The notes below the pieces were generated by a model, which had not been told where the DNA came from, ran no database searches, and saw only the letters and a list, made by a program, of their open reading frames with translations. This document shows, piece after piece, positions 10,558 to 21,492 of a stretch of DNA of 64,000 nt. The position numbers and the translations under genes are program-made. Every line of letters begins with the position of its first letter. Positions within the stretch are counted from its first letter, which is position 1. The stretch spans positions 120,523,131-120,587,130 of the forward strand of contig CM019825.1 of the NCBI GenBank assembly GCA_009763385.1. The letters run 5' to 3'. This stretch comes from Coix lacryma-jobi var. lacryma-jobi. Taxonomy: Eukaryota; Streptophyta; Magnoliopsida; Poales; Poaceae.

Positions 10558-12091
10558 TGTTAACACCAGATTTTCGCACGCGTAAGGATATGACAGGTGG
10601 ATCCAGTCAGCAGAGGAGACAGATTCGGCAAATGATCGACAGTTGTTTGGTCCTCTGAATTTCGGTAACTGTCTATGTGGTCGGCTATTTTGCGAGGCCA
10701 TGGTTCCATTCGGAAAACGAGTATTGTGAGTAAAGTCGGCTTGTACGAGAAGACACGGGGTGATGGAAGGCATCAAATAATGTAGGGTTTATATCTTTTT
10801 GTATTTCATTGTAAAGTCGTAATCGTCTAGGACTCGTGTTTCGTCCAGGGTATAAATATAAGCCCTCGACCATTGTAAAATTGTTCACAACCACATCAAT
10901 ACAACCGACCCTGTGCCATCTTCGAGTCCTTATAGTCGTGTCGTCGAGTTCTTCGAGAAGAATCATCGATCCGTCGACCTCTGTAAGTACCGGCAACCTT
11001 GCTATCATGTCTAGTATCATGCGGTGGATTTAGATATGATGCAAGTAGTCTCGTATGTTAAGCTTAGTATCGTGCGGCGGATTTAAGCTTATGACGGGAA
11101 GTTTTTACCTATGACTCGTATCGTGCGGCGGATTGAGTCATGAGTAAAAATAGTTATCGGCTCTGTTAGATTTGGCAGATCTAATAGATTCATCAAGTTA
11201 TCACGTGTTATATGTCTTATTTATTTAATTCATACAGCACTTTTTGCCCAATCTAGATTGATCTTCGTTCGGCCTCGTTGCACGAGTTTGCTTGTGCTTT
11301 GCTAATTATAAGATCATGATGGCCGAATCGACTTTCAATCTAGGTTGTCACATGTTGCGTGTTCATACATGCCGATCATGTTTAGACTTTGATAGAGCTG
11401 GGTGCCGTGCGGCAGGTACATGTTTTAGATTAGTTTAATCATGCTTTGCCTGTGTGTTTCTTCTGCATGGACCCTAGTTCGGCTAGTTTACCGATTCTGG
11501 TTAAGCTTACATGAGTAATGAGTATGTATAGATCTGTTCAGATGTATGTGTGCTTTTAGCTTCTTATAATTAGATCGTATCATGCGGTGGAGTAATCTAA
11601 TTATAAGGAGTGGTGTAGATTTATAGCAAGTGGTATCATGCGGTGGATTAGCTTTGCTTGAGTTTGTGCCTGACGGGTTTATGAAAGCTGGACGTGCGGC
11701 AGACTAGCTGGATTAGCCTATGCATATGTTATCTGAATAGATCTGTATTTACAAGTTACCTCTTTTATCCTTTTGTCACGTATGTATTCTGTATTCGACA
11801 TGTTTACATGCTTTCTCTTTATACTTGCCGAATGACATATTAAACCTGCTTCGACAAACAGCTTCTATAGCTGTGTGCCGTCGTGATTGGCTTCTAAAGC
11901 CATACATATGGAACTGTCTGGTTTCACCCAGCATGTTCCAAGGTATTCTCACACTTTTATCCCTTGTTGGTTTTTAGGTCAAACCGACTGGCACGTCTCC
12001 GGGTTCGATACACCCCGGGCTCCCGATTGAAGCCAGCCTCGTTCGGCTTGCTGTGTGCCCTTGACGCGAGACGCCACGTTTTGCGTCAACA
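10558..12091 (+). repeat. Inner gypsy 5' LTR
   Basis: 1534 bp. Contains a TATAAATATAAG promoter-like box near 10851 and a series of short internal repeats of the form ATC(G/A)TGCGG(C/T)GGAT between 11020 and 11650. Confidence 0.9.
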
Positions 12092-12098
12092 CACTTTT

Positions 12099-12117
12099 TG
12101 GCACGCCCGGTGGGACC
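12099..12117 (+). other. Inner gypsy primer-binding site
   Basis: TGGCACGCCCGGTGGGACC follows the 5' LTR after a short spacer, in the place and form of a gypsy primer-binding site. I cannot name the tRNA with certainty. Confidence 0.55.
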
Positions 12118-12130
12118 ACTTCATTTCAAG

Positions 12131-14308
12131 ATGCCTGAGATTAACGAAGATCAAGTCTTCGAGGTGACCATGGACGATTTGCCGCTAGAATCAAAAGATC
12201 TCGTACAGCGAGCTTGTGATGAATTCCAGCGCAAGTGCTTGGAGACCTTCTCCAAGAATAAAAGCGGCAAAGTCTATCAGAAGCAGACGTTCCCGAAGGT
12301 TGTTCCTCATCACCAACTTGAGCTACCTGACGGTAGCGAAGAAGCGGCTCTCCAGAAGATGGCAGATATGATGCATAGGATCGTATCAGGAGCAGTGACT
12401 AGTCATCAATCGGCTTTCCTGAACACCTTTCATGCTGTCATGGTTGATACTTTCGGTCCAAACGCAGATAAATATTTTGAAGAAGCTGCTGGTCCAGTGC
12501 GGGGTCCATTGTTGTTCCAAGTACCTCAACGCCGAAGAGTTGTCGAAAACAGTGGAGCTGGCCCAAGCACGGGTGGGATGGTTTCTCAGGAGACACAACA
12601 ACTTCCCCAGACCTATGGCCAGCTCACATTCGGCACAACAGGGAACGTCCCACCATCTGCTTCTAGAGTATCTCCTGTGGCAAACAGGATCCAGAAAGAT
12701 ATGTTTGGAGACGGATATCGGGAATTTATGGACTATAACTCAATTGACGCTCTTCCGAATCCCGGATACAGGAGTTCAGCAGGGTTACATGCTGGGGGGC
12801 AGACACAAACAGCTCATGATTCAAATGTCGACCTCATCATGCGTAAGATGGCTGATATGATGCAAAATCAGTTCGGCCTAAAACCGAAGAATCAGACGTA
12901 CACGTACAAATCTCCTTACCCAGAATGGTACAATCGGGTGGCTCTTCCTCCTAGAGTCAAGCCTCCTACCGACCTTACCAAGTTCTCGGGCCAAGATGAC
13001 ACCAGTACGAGGGAGCATATCAGCCGTTACCTGATGCAGCTTGGTGAAGCATCGGCAGATGAAGCTTGGAGGATTCGATACTTCCCATTGTCATTGACAG
13101 GACCAGCCTTCTCTTGGTTCGCCTCTCTGCCAGCGAATTCCATCAGTACGTGGGCGGAGCTGGAGCAGAAATTCCACTCATACTTCTTTACGGGAACCAG
13201 TGAGAAGAAGTTGGTCGATCTCATGAGCTTGAGGATGAGACCCGGCGAGACACCGCAAGAGTATCTGCACCGATTCAGGGAGACCAAAAATCTCTGCTAT
13301 TCTCTGAATTTGCCGGATGACCAGTTACCGGGGATAGCCATAGCTGGCATGTTGCCGAGCATCAAAGAAAAGCTATTCGGCATGGAATTTGAAGACCTCG
13401 GGCAGTTATCACAAAGGTTAGCAATGATGAACAATCAAGCTCAGGGATTCAAGAGGAACAATCAGTTCCAGAAGGGTGATGTAGCTGCCGAGATGTATCA
13501 GGCTTTCCTAGAGGAAGCAGATGAATATCATGATGAAGATGAGGTGGCTGCAACCGAGATAACCTGGTCTAAAGAGCCGACTCAAGTCAACCAACGGTGG
13601 CTGAGGCAACACAAAGGTACTTATGACTTTGATGTGTCCAAGTCAGACAAATTATTTGAATACTTGTTGAAAGAGGGACGCATCAAGTTGCCAGAAGGTC
13701 ATCCTATGCTGCTTCCTGGGGGCGTCAAAGACAAAAAGTATTGTGGTTTCCACAACACTAGGTCCCATTCCATAAATGATTGCCGAGTGTTCAGGGATCG
13801 GATCCAGAAGGCTATTCAAGGCGGACATCTGAGGTTCGATGGAAAGATGAAGATTGATGGTAGCCCTTTTGAGCAGAATACTGTGTCTTTCTCTGTTAAC
13901 ATGATCAATGTAGCCGATCCCAGGGGTAAGGGTAAGATGAAAGTTTTAACCTCTGACAGAGCGAGGGAAGCTGGCACTATTGATCCTGATCGGCAGGTTA
14001 CGAAAGGAGAACTTCAGCGGGGGGTTCGGTTCCAAGATAGCCGAATTGAGACGGGTAACACCTCCAGGCCCAGGGTCATGACGCGCATTCTGTTGAATAA
14101 GTGGCGTCGGGAACAGGAATGGTACCAGAAGCAGAGGCTTTATGAAGAACAGAAGTTCCTGGAGGCCCAGATACCAGAAGTTCCTGGAATGGTACGAGGA
14201 AGAGATGTACCGAAAAGAACGAGAAGATATGGAGGAACAGGAACAGTCTCATTGGGAATGCTCGTTCTTCCAGTATTGTTGGAACGAAGGCTTGAAGTTG
14301 CCTGTTAA
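12131..14308 (+). CDS. Inner gypsy gag polyprotein
   Basis: About 725 residues from the first ATG after the primer site. An N-terminal region is followed by the conserved gag core (residues about 285-430: FSGQDDTSTREH, IRYFPLSLTGPAFSWF, LRMRPGETPQEYLHRFRE). Near 13738 is a zinc-knuckle variant with C and H residues (YCGFHNTRSHSINDC). This arrangement is typical of plant Tat-group gag. The frame ends early after a shift near 14160-14190, where AGAAGTTCCTGGA occurs twice in close succession; the protein continues in the next frame (14142 onward). Confidence 0.8.
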   Translation: MPEINEDQVFEVTMDDLPLESKDLVQRACDEFQRKCLETFSKNKSGKVYQKQTFPKVVPHHQLELPDGSEEAALQKMADMMHRIVSGAVTSHQSAFLNTFHAVMVDTFGPNADKYFEEAAGPVRGPLLFQVPQRRRVVENSGAGPSTGGMVSQETQQLPQTYGQLTFGTTGNVPPSASRVSPVANRIQKDMFGDGYREFMDYNSIDALPNPGYRSSAGLHAGGQTQTAHDSNVDLIMRKMADMMQNQFGLKPKNQTYTYKSPYPEWYNRVALPPRVKPPTDLTKFSGQDDTSTREHISRYLMQLGEASADEAWRIRYFPLSLTGPAFSWFASLPANSISTWAELEQKFHSYFFTGTSEKKLVDLMSLRMRPGETPQEYLHRFRETKNLCYSLNLPDDQLPGIAIAGMLPSIKEKLFGMEFEDLGQLSQRLAMMNNQAQGFKRNNQFQKGDVAAEMYQAFLEEADEYHDEDEVAATEITWSKEPTQVNQRWLRQHKGTYDFDVSKSDKLFEYLLKEGRIKLPEGHPMLLPGGVKDKKYCGFHNTRSHSINDCRVFRDRIQKAIQGGHLRFDGKMKIDGSPFEQNTVSFSVNMINVADPRGKGKMKVLTSDRAREAGTIDPDRQVTKGELQRGVRFQDSRIETGNTSRPRVMTRILLNKWRREQEWYQKQRLYEEQKFLEAQIPEVPGMVRGRDVPKRTRRYGGTGTVSLGMLVLPVLLERRLEVAC

Positions 14309-15360
14309 GAACGACTGCCCTGAATGCAGTAGTCAGTACTCTGAGTACAGGCAATCTCGAGTCAACCGCCGTTCTGTCCATGAAAGGCTTGGGGCGCGAA
14401 TCCCTGAGGACAATCGGCGCTTAAAAATAAATAGCTTTGAGAATCGGCAGGGAAGATTTGCCGATCGAAATTGGGCTCATACTGGAGAGGAAGAATACCG
14501 TGAGTATGTCTGGCAAAAAGGACAATGGTGTCCGCCAGGTTTAAGGAAGAGCCAGAAAAGGAGAGTGCAACGCTTGAGGAACAGAGAATTAGAGCAAGCA
14601 GGCACCAAGACAAGACAAGTTTGGCGTCCTAAAGAGAAGCCGGATGGAGGTAATTGTTCGGCTGATACATGCATGGCGTTCTTTCTCCCGTCAGAGTTTG
14701 TAGCTCCGGAGAATCAAGATGTCCAGGACGAGACATATTCAGACTTCGATGAAAGTGAATTTCAGGACTTATTGGCTCATCTCGTCTTGGCTGAAAAGGC
14801 AGTATTTGACAAACCAATCAGACACCGACACTTGAGGCCATTATATGTGAGGGGGTATGTCAATGGCAAGCCATTAACCAAGATGTTCATTGATGGAGGA
14901 GCTGCCATAAATATCATGCCGTATACCACTTTCAAGAAGCTTGGCATGACAAGTGAAGATCTGCTGAAGACCGACATGGTATTGAGGGATTTTGCGGGAA
15001 ATTCTTCTGACACCCGAGGAGCAGTCCATGTCAAATTAATGATTGGGTCTAAAACCTTGGTCACTACCTTCTTCGTCATTGAGGGCAAGGGGGCATACAG
15101 TTTGCTGTTACGAAGAGATTGGATACATGCAAACTGTTGTGTGCCATCAACTATGCATCAGCTCCTCATATAGTGGATTGGGGATGATATTGAGATCGTT
15201 CATGCTGATGATTCGGTTAGTGTTGCTAATACAGAACCAATCTATTGGGAGTATGAAGGTGTCGAGTGTTTCTCTGGAAGAGCCTGGGAAGCAGGTCCTG
15301 TGAATGTCTTCGACGAGGACCAACAGCCGATTCAGACAATCAGCTCTCAGAGTAATTTTT
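14142..15360 (+). pseudogene. Inner gypsy gag C-terminus and aspartic protease region
   Basis: Continues gag in a shifted frame: a charged segment with two CXXC-like cysteines, then the retroviral-type protease region with KMFIDGGAAINIMPY (near 14883), where D-G-G occupies the active-site D-S/T-G position, and a LLLRRDWI segment resembling the conserved LGRDW. An in-frame TAG (15171-15173) replaces a conserved glutamine codon in MHQLLI-Q-W, and the frame continues to about 15360. No reverse transcriptase follows. Confidence 0.7.
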
Positions 15361-16342
15361 AAATCTAACTAATGGTAATGGAGAAAGCTAGAGCCAAAGT
15401 CTCATATCGGCTGACAAGGAATAAAGTGTTGATAATGAAGCCGAAGTTGGATCAATGTGTGCAAGTTGGGATCTGAGATATGATTCAAAATCTGCAAGCC
15501 TTTAAGGGGATTTCAATTATTTCTTCGTTACCAGAGCTCATGGAAGTTCAGAGAAGATTCATGCAAGGTGACATGCAACAGAAGCTTTTGATGAAATTGG
15601 AGATACATGGATTCGCTTCCACAACTTGGGGATTATTTCGAGTTGTACGTGACGGCCGGTAGCCTTATAGTAGGATCGGCCCTTATTTCTGAGTTTAGAG
15701 GAGAGATAAATCAATAATTTGTTTTAGCAGAAAATGTCAAACATAAGAGAGGGGTATTCGGCTGTGACAAGACTTTTTGGTTTGTGTACTTGTCAGTTGA
15801 AGCTTCGGCACTACTTGTTAAAGCCGAACGCATGGGAGTCGTGTAACTCGAGAGATATTTTGTATACAGCCGATGTGAAAAAACATCGCCTTTAGCAGAA
15901 AAAATATTCCAAGGAATTAAGTTATAGCCGATATTTTTACATATCGCCTTTAGTACAAGGATATTTATGACCTTGGTAACCCTGGCATTTTCAAGTTAGC
16001 TGGTTTATCGGGGAAAGAGAAAGGTGAGAAGCAGTAAGTGAGGATGCCGAGTGACATGACGTATCGGAAGTGAGATTCAGTCGGTTAAGATGACGTCATA
16101 CATTCGGCAAGCGTTTTTCTGAAGAATTGTTTGCAATCAGAGGAAATCGCTAAGGAATCGAGAGGTCAGGAAAATGCAAAATAGACAATTGCTCAGAGAA
16201 GGACAAACTTTATTTCATTCAGTTACAAAAATCTGTCCTAGGCAAGGGGCGAAGACGTAATCGTTAAGAGCTTCGGAATCTTCAAAGTTGTCCAAAGGTA
16301 CATCTGCAAGACCAACTAATGAAGGAAGTGGTCTTCTTTGAG
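15361..16342. other. Inner gypsy non-coding segment where pol is missing
   Basis: No reverse transcriptase, RNase H or integrase motif in any frame. Contains short repeats around GCCGAT(A/G)T...CATCGCCTTTAG (15880-15955). Confidence 0.6.
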
Positions 16343-16633
16343 TCAAGAATTTGTCACCAACAGCTTGAGAAGAACTCCGACCTGCACACCTTGGATGATG
16401 GCCTGATCTATGCGACCGTCAGTAGTATCAGGATTAGCCTCAGCTATGTTCTCGTGGACATTCTTCTCTGTAGGAAAAACTGACAAAAGGAGAAGATGTG
16501 TCAGGCATATGCAAGTTTAATCAGAGGAGAAGGTCTTATAAGGATTTTATTGACCTATGATGGTGTTGTAGGTCTGTTTCCACTGATACAGCTGTTCAGT
16601 TTTCTTCGGTGTCATATCTCCTGGGCAAGTCTT
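16343..16633 (-). CDS. Antisense exon pair, unknown protein
   Basis: On the minus strand an exon at 16633-16555 is preceded by a splice acceptor (CTCTTCTCAG) and followed by a donor (ATAG/GTCAAT). A second exon, 16467-16343, follows acceptor TTTTCCTACAG and ends at TGA. Joining them keeps one frame, giving a peptide with PKKTEQLYQWKQTYN followed by acidic and VQVGVLLKLL segments. The donor and acceptor phases agree, which is unlikely by chance. An upstream first exon was not resolved; a TATAAATA motif lies near 16913-16920 on the same strand. Product unknown. Confidence 0.4.
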
Positions 16634-17413
16634 CTGAGAAGAGAGTCTGAGCTTAATCAAAGATAAAGTGAGTGAAGGAAGCTATCACAAGGGGGCGGAA
16701 AATAGCTTTTACCCGTGACGTTGGTGAGTCGGTGCTCTGTTGTCCCCTGCTTCAACTATGAAAGGGACATTTGCTGAGATCACTACTACTGAGCATTGAT
16801 GGAATTCTTGAGCAGAAGAGGGTTTTTTCCCTTTGGTTTGAGCCAAGAGCACAGGATTGGGATTTTTGTAAGTCAGGCTTGAGGTTGAAGATAGTGGCTT
16901 GACTGAGGTCATATTTATAGAGCTATAACCTGCGCATTGGAAGGTCAGGCGCCAGGCTAGGGTCTTTCATTATTGGGCCGATATTAGGCCAAACCAAATC
17001 TGTGCTGATTTAAATGGTTCAGGGTTTTGGAGTCTAAAAGGCTGATCAAGGTTTGGCTGACAGAAGATTACAATTGTGAGATGCTCAGTTTTGGTTAATT
17101 ATTCGAGAAAAACTCTAAATCACCAGTTGGTGCTGAAGGCAGAAGACTGAAAGGGTGCTATCCTGGTACCGTCATAAACCGAAAAAACCGAAAGGGTAAT
17201 TGAAGAGACTCCAAATCTAAGATAATCGGTTGGGTTGAACATGGTCATCAACAACAACCGATGGGATGTGCATCACTAAGAAGAGAATCAATGGCTAGTG
17301 CACGGGATAAAACACATATTGATCTCGAAGGATCAATCTCAGGTTGGTTTCAGAAGGACGAACGGAGGAGTTTTCACTTATTTACAAAAGGGGAAGCAAA
17401 TTACAATAAAGAG

Positions 17414-18074
17414 TCAGTTCGTCCATTCTATTCTATTCCTAATCGAGAGATCAAAGTCAAAGGAATCGGCCAGATCTATTCCAGCTTCTTTCATATCATC
17501 AACAGAGTGTGCCACCCTGAATTCTAATCCTCGCTCACAAACATCAAAATGACGGTAGTCAGCGCCAGAGTGGATCCGAACAGCGTTGAAGGCAAGTGCT
17601 GCACCGTAACCCATGCCAGCCCTGGAGATGTCGGGGAGAACCCGGTTGACCTCGTTCACCCGCCTCAGAGCCGTCGTACCTGGCACGTTGGCTGTGATAG
17701 CAAGATCGGCGATGGCAGCTTCAAGGGAATGAAGCTTGGCCTCCAGAGCTAAGAGAAGGAAGGATCAATAAAATAGGGAAGAAGAATAAGGAAAGAACAG
17801 TGGAAGGATGCTTACCAATGGCCTGTTCCCGAGCGGCATCACGCTCTCGAGAGACTCGGTTAATCTCCCGATTCCTCCTTTCTAGATCAAATTGAAGATC
17901 CGTGATCTTCTGAGTCGGGACCTCGGAAAAGTCGTCATCGATCCTCCTAAACAAGAACAACAATGTGAGGGCGACTGCTTCATCTTCGAACGAAAAGCGA
18001 TCAGAGGGAGACCTTCTCCTGGAGGTACTGGAAGCCCCAAGCTCAAGGCTATGACGGCTCGCCTGAGAGGACAT
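17414..18074 (-). CDS. Spliced antisense ORF in inner gypsy element
   Basis: Two minus-strand exons, 18074-17816 and 17748-17414, separated by a 67-bp intron with donor G/GTAAGC and acceptor TTCTCTTAG. The first exon is 86 codons plus one base and the second 335 bases, so the join is in frame and gives 197 residues from an ATG to a TGA. The product starts MSSQASRHSLELG, has a serine/arginine patch, a coiled-coil-like region (DLERRNREINRVSRERDAA, continuing across the intron as LEAKLHSLEAAI) and a hydrophilic C-terminus. Antisense extra ORFs between pol and the 3' LTR are known in the Tat group of gypsy elements; function is unknown. Confidence 0.6.
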
Positions 18075-18312
18075 CTTCTGGCTGATTAGGAATAGCAAGA
18101 GAAAAAAGGGTTTTCTGGTTTGCAAACAAAGCAGGAGAGGTCGAGAAGCACATGCCGAAATCAAGTGAAAGGGGGAATTTAAAAGATCCTGAGTGCATAG
18201 GGAGACGAACTGGCAGGTACGGTAATTATGGCGAGTGAAGACAGATGCTTCTGGGGTTCCACGTCAGTGCGAAAAGGAAAAAGGAATTTTAGAATAAAAA
18301 CATTTATCCCAA

Positions 18313-18326
18313 AATTAGGGGGCATG
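18313..18326 (+). other. Inner gypsy polypurine tract
   Basis: AATTAGGGGGCATG directly before the 3' LTR start at 18327, in the position of the plus-strand primer. Confidence 0.6.
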
Positions 18327-19860
18327 TGTTAACACCAGATTTTCGCACGCGTAAGGATATGACAGGTGGATCCAGTCAGCAGAGGAGACAGATTCGGCAA
18401 ACGATCGGCAGCTGTTTGGTCCTCTGAATTTCGGTAACTGTCTACGCGGTCGGCTATTTCGCGAGGCCATGGTTCCATTCGGAAAACGAGTATTGTGAGT
18501 AAAGCCGGCTTGTACGAGAAGACACGGGGTGATGGAAGGCATCAAATAATGTAGGGTTTATATCTTTCCGTATTTCATTGTAAAGTCGTAATCGTTTAGG
18601 ACTTGTGTTTCATCCAGGGTATAAATATAAGCCATCGGCCATTGTAAAATTGTTCAAAACCACATCAATATAACCGGCCCCGTGCCATCTTCGAGTCCTT
18701 ATAGTCGTGTCGTTGAGTTCTTCGAGAGGAATCATCGATCCGTCGACCTCCATAAGTACCGGCAACCTTGCTATCATGTCTAGTATCATGCGGTGGATTT
18801 AGATATGATGCAAGTAGTCTCGTATGTTAAGCTTAGTATCGTGCGGCGGATTTAAGCTTATGACGGGAAGTTTTTACCTATGACTCGTATCGTGCGGCGG
18901 ATTGAGTCATGAGTAAAAATAGTTATCGGCTCTGTTAGATTTGGCAGATCTAATAGATTCATCAAGTTATCACGTGTTATATGTCTTATTTATTTAATTC
19001 ATACAACACTTTTTGCTCAATCTAGATTGATCTTCGTTCGGCCTCGTTGCACGAGTTTGCTTGTGCTTTGCTAATTATAAGATCATGATGGCCGAATCGA
19101 TTTTCAATCTAGGTTGTCACATGTTGCGGGTTCATACATGCCGATCATGTTTAGACTTTGATAGAGCTGGGTGCCGTGCGGCAGGTACAGGTTTTAGATT
19201 AGTTTAATCATGCTTTGCCTGTGTGTTTCTTCTTCATGGACCCTAGTTCGGCTAGTTTACCGATTCTGGTTAAGCTTACATGAGTAATGAGTATGTATAG
19301 ATCTGTTCAGATGTATGTGTGCTTTTAGCTTCTTATAATGAGATCGTATCATGCGGTAGATTAATCTAATTATAAGGAGTGGTGTAGATTTATAGCAAGT
19401 GGTATCATGCTGTGGATTAGCTTTGCTTGAGTTTGTGCCTGACGGGTTTATGAAAGCTGGACGTGCGGCAGACTAGCTGGATTAGCCTATGCATATGTTA
19501 TCTGAATAGATCTGTATTTACAAGTTACCTCTTTTATCCTTTTGTCACGTATGTATTCGGCATTCGACATGTCTACATGCTTTCTCTTTATACTTGCCGA
19601 ATGACATATTAAACCTGTTTCGACAAACAGCTTCTATAGCTGTGTGCCGTCGTGATTGGCTTCCAAAGCCATACATATGGAACTGTCTGGTTTCACCCAG
19701 CATGTTCCAAGGTATTCTCACACTTTTATCCCTTGTTGGTTTTCAGGTCAAACTGACTGGCACGTCTCCGGGTTCGATACACCCCGGGCTCCCGATTGAA
19801 GCCAGCCTCGTTCGGCTTGCTGTGTGCCCTTGACGTGAGACGCCACGTTTTGCGTCAACA
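18327..19860 (+). repeat. Inner gypsy 3' LTR
   Basis: 1534 bp, same length as the 5' copy. Differences in the first 150 bases are all transitions, mostly CG in this copy versus TG or CA in the 5' copy. Confidence 0.9.
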
Positions 19861-19865
19861 AGTAG

Positions 19866-20469
19866 AAGTCTGGAGAGTTCCGGAGTTGTCGGAGACCTCT
19901 GCTTCTCTCTGCTCTGCGCTTCAACTTTGGTAACTTAGTATCTATTTTATCTTCAAGTATTTACTTTCAGTACTTGTGTGTTTGTTTCATTGCTTGATGT
20001 TAGTTTCAAGTGCTCTAGTTCTAGTACAGGGCTAGTAGTAGTAATATATAGATTAAGTGTGGTACTTAGGCTATATATTGCCAGTGAATACGGCTGGGCC
20101 CCCGGATAGCTGTGGTAGCAAACAGGTGGCGATAGCCCTGTGCGCCTTGAATTCCACCACGTAGTTGGTCTAGTTTAACAGTAGGGCTCGTTGTGCTAGC
20201 ATTCAACCTAAGTCAGTGGTAAAGGCTAGTACGCCCACAGTACACTAGTAAAGAACTTAAATCACTAGAAGTCTAATAGAACTAGGATCTACCCCAGTAG
20301 ATAGTGCTCGTTCCCTTCATCTATCCTAGATATCCTTACCCCCCTAGTTTTCTCAAAATCACTTCGCGTTCCTCGTGGATTCGATACCCTGGAATACTCT
20401 GAGGTGAAAAGCTACAACTGACAGCCGTGCGCTTGCGGTTTCTTCTGCGTGCCACCAGAGGTGTCAACA
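19866..20469 (+). repeat. Athila 3' LTR, right part
   Basis: Resumes the Athila LTR after the AGTAG duplication and runs to GTGTCAACA. The following CTTCA (20470-20474) is the right target duplication of the Athila element. Confidence 0.9.
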
Positions 20470-20474
20470 CTTCA

Positions 20475-20833
20475 TTCCTAGATCTATATAGTATCTAGAG
20501 TCCAATTTTATACGTATATATATATATATTAATTCTCATGTCTGGTTTTTCAAACTACTTTTTTAGCTTATTTATTTTTCTCTTTTAGGGTACCGGATGC
20601 ATGGATAATAAATGGGCAGGGAGATGGTTTTACTTTCATATATAAGTGGAAGTAATACGCTATAACACAAAATGTCAGGAAAATAACTTTAAAAAATAGT
20701 AGAGAAAAAATGTTTAACACATGATCACTTATTGAAATAAAACTTTGTTTCAATATTAGATAGAAAATATTTACACTTAAAAATGTAAAACTTTATAATT
20801 TCAAATTTTATTTTTAAAAATTAAAAAGTTTAT
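20475..20833. other. AT-rich spacer, no gene
   Basis: Contains a TA microsatellite (20517-20531). The right part (from about 20735) already shows the AAACTTT-type motifs that continue beyond the solo LTR, indicating one AT-rich tract split by the LTR. Confidence 0.5.
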
Positions 20834-21492
20834 ATAGGTGAGAATATATATGAAGAATGATTGACTTTGATGAGGAAGGTTTGAGGCTTTTACCCGGTTG
20901 AGTCTATATCTAGCTATGCGCTTAATGTTTATGACTAACCGGTGGCGTTGAGTTGTGGTGTTTCTGTGTTGGTGTGTGTGTGCAACATGTGTCTTTTGGC
21001 TATGTTGATGTGCAGGTGTTGAGCTCAGATACAGTGGTCGATGGCGAGGTGAAGGTCAAGTAGAGACGTGCCGTGTCGACGGACCGGGAGCGGTGAAGGA
21101 TGGGCGTGCCGTGCGGCGGACGTGCCATGCCGATGTACCCAGAGCTGTGAAGGGCGGACGTGAGGCTAGGACCGACGGACCGAGAGGCCAGAGGACCAGC
21201 TGTGGTAGCTGGCACGTGGCATCGGCGAGCGAGAGCACATGGGGATGTGCGGTGCATCGGCCGAGTCGGGATGAAGACGATGGCGTCGTGGCACTTGGCG
21301 GGAGGTCGGACACGGGCTTGTGTGCGGCGCAAGTGCCGTCGGCCGAGTCAAGAAGGAAGGCGAAGGCGTTGTGACCGGCGTGGAGGCTGGACATGCATCG
21401 GCATCGGTGCCGGTGGTCGGGGTGTGCGAACCACATCCCGTCTACGGTGCGGGTTCGGTAGTTGAGCCTCAAAAAGCTACCTTCGACGGTTT

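Larger units (their letters stand above)
10558..19860 (+). mobile_element. Non-autonomous Ty3/gypsy element (Tat-like) nested in Athila 3' LTR
   Basis: A 9303-bp element with two LTRs of identical length (1534 bp) starting TGTTAACACC and ending GCGTCAACA, flanked by AGTAG duplications (10553-10557, 19861-19865). It contains a primer-binding site, gag, and a protease-like region. From 15361 to the 3' LTR no reverse transcriptase, RNase H or integrase can be recognised, so it would need pol in trans. The space where pol would end carries antisense, intron-containing ORFs. Gag motifs resemble the Tat group (RIRE2/Grande type). The LTRs differ by scattered, mostly C/T or G/A changes, so insertion is fairly recent. 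Confidence 0.88.
1031..20469 (+). mobile_element. Athila-lineage Ty3/gypsy LTR retrotransposon (nested, defective)
   Basis: A complete element with LTRs that start TGTTGACGG and end GTGTCAACA, flanked by the 5-bp duplication CTTCA (1026-1030 and 20470-20474). In order it has a 5' LTR, a primer-binding site, gag, protease/RT/RNase H/integrase, an extra ORF downstream of pol, a long non-coding tail, a purine tract and a 3' LTR. The RT signature and a primer site complementary to tRNA-Asp point to the Athila lineage. Two later insertions sit in it: a 174-bp MITE in pol and a 9.3-kb gypsy element in the 3' LTR. Coding damage (one frameshift, one MITE, two in-frame stops) makes it non-functional as read. 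Confidence 0.9.

Noticed and set aside
17936..17990. Possible extra intron in the antisense first exon (TTGTTGTTCTTGTTTAG before GAGG)
   Set aside because: Looks like an acceptor, but no convincing donor lies upstream and the frame is open without it.
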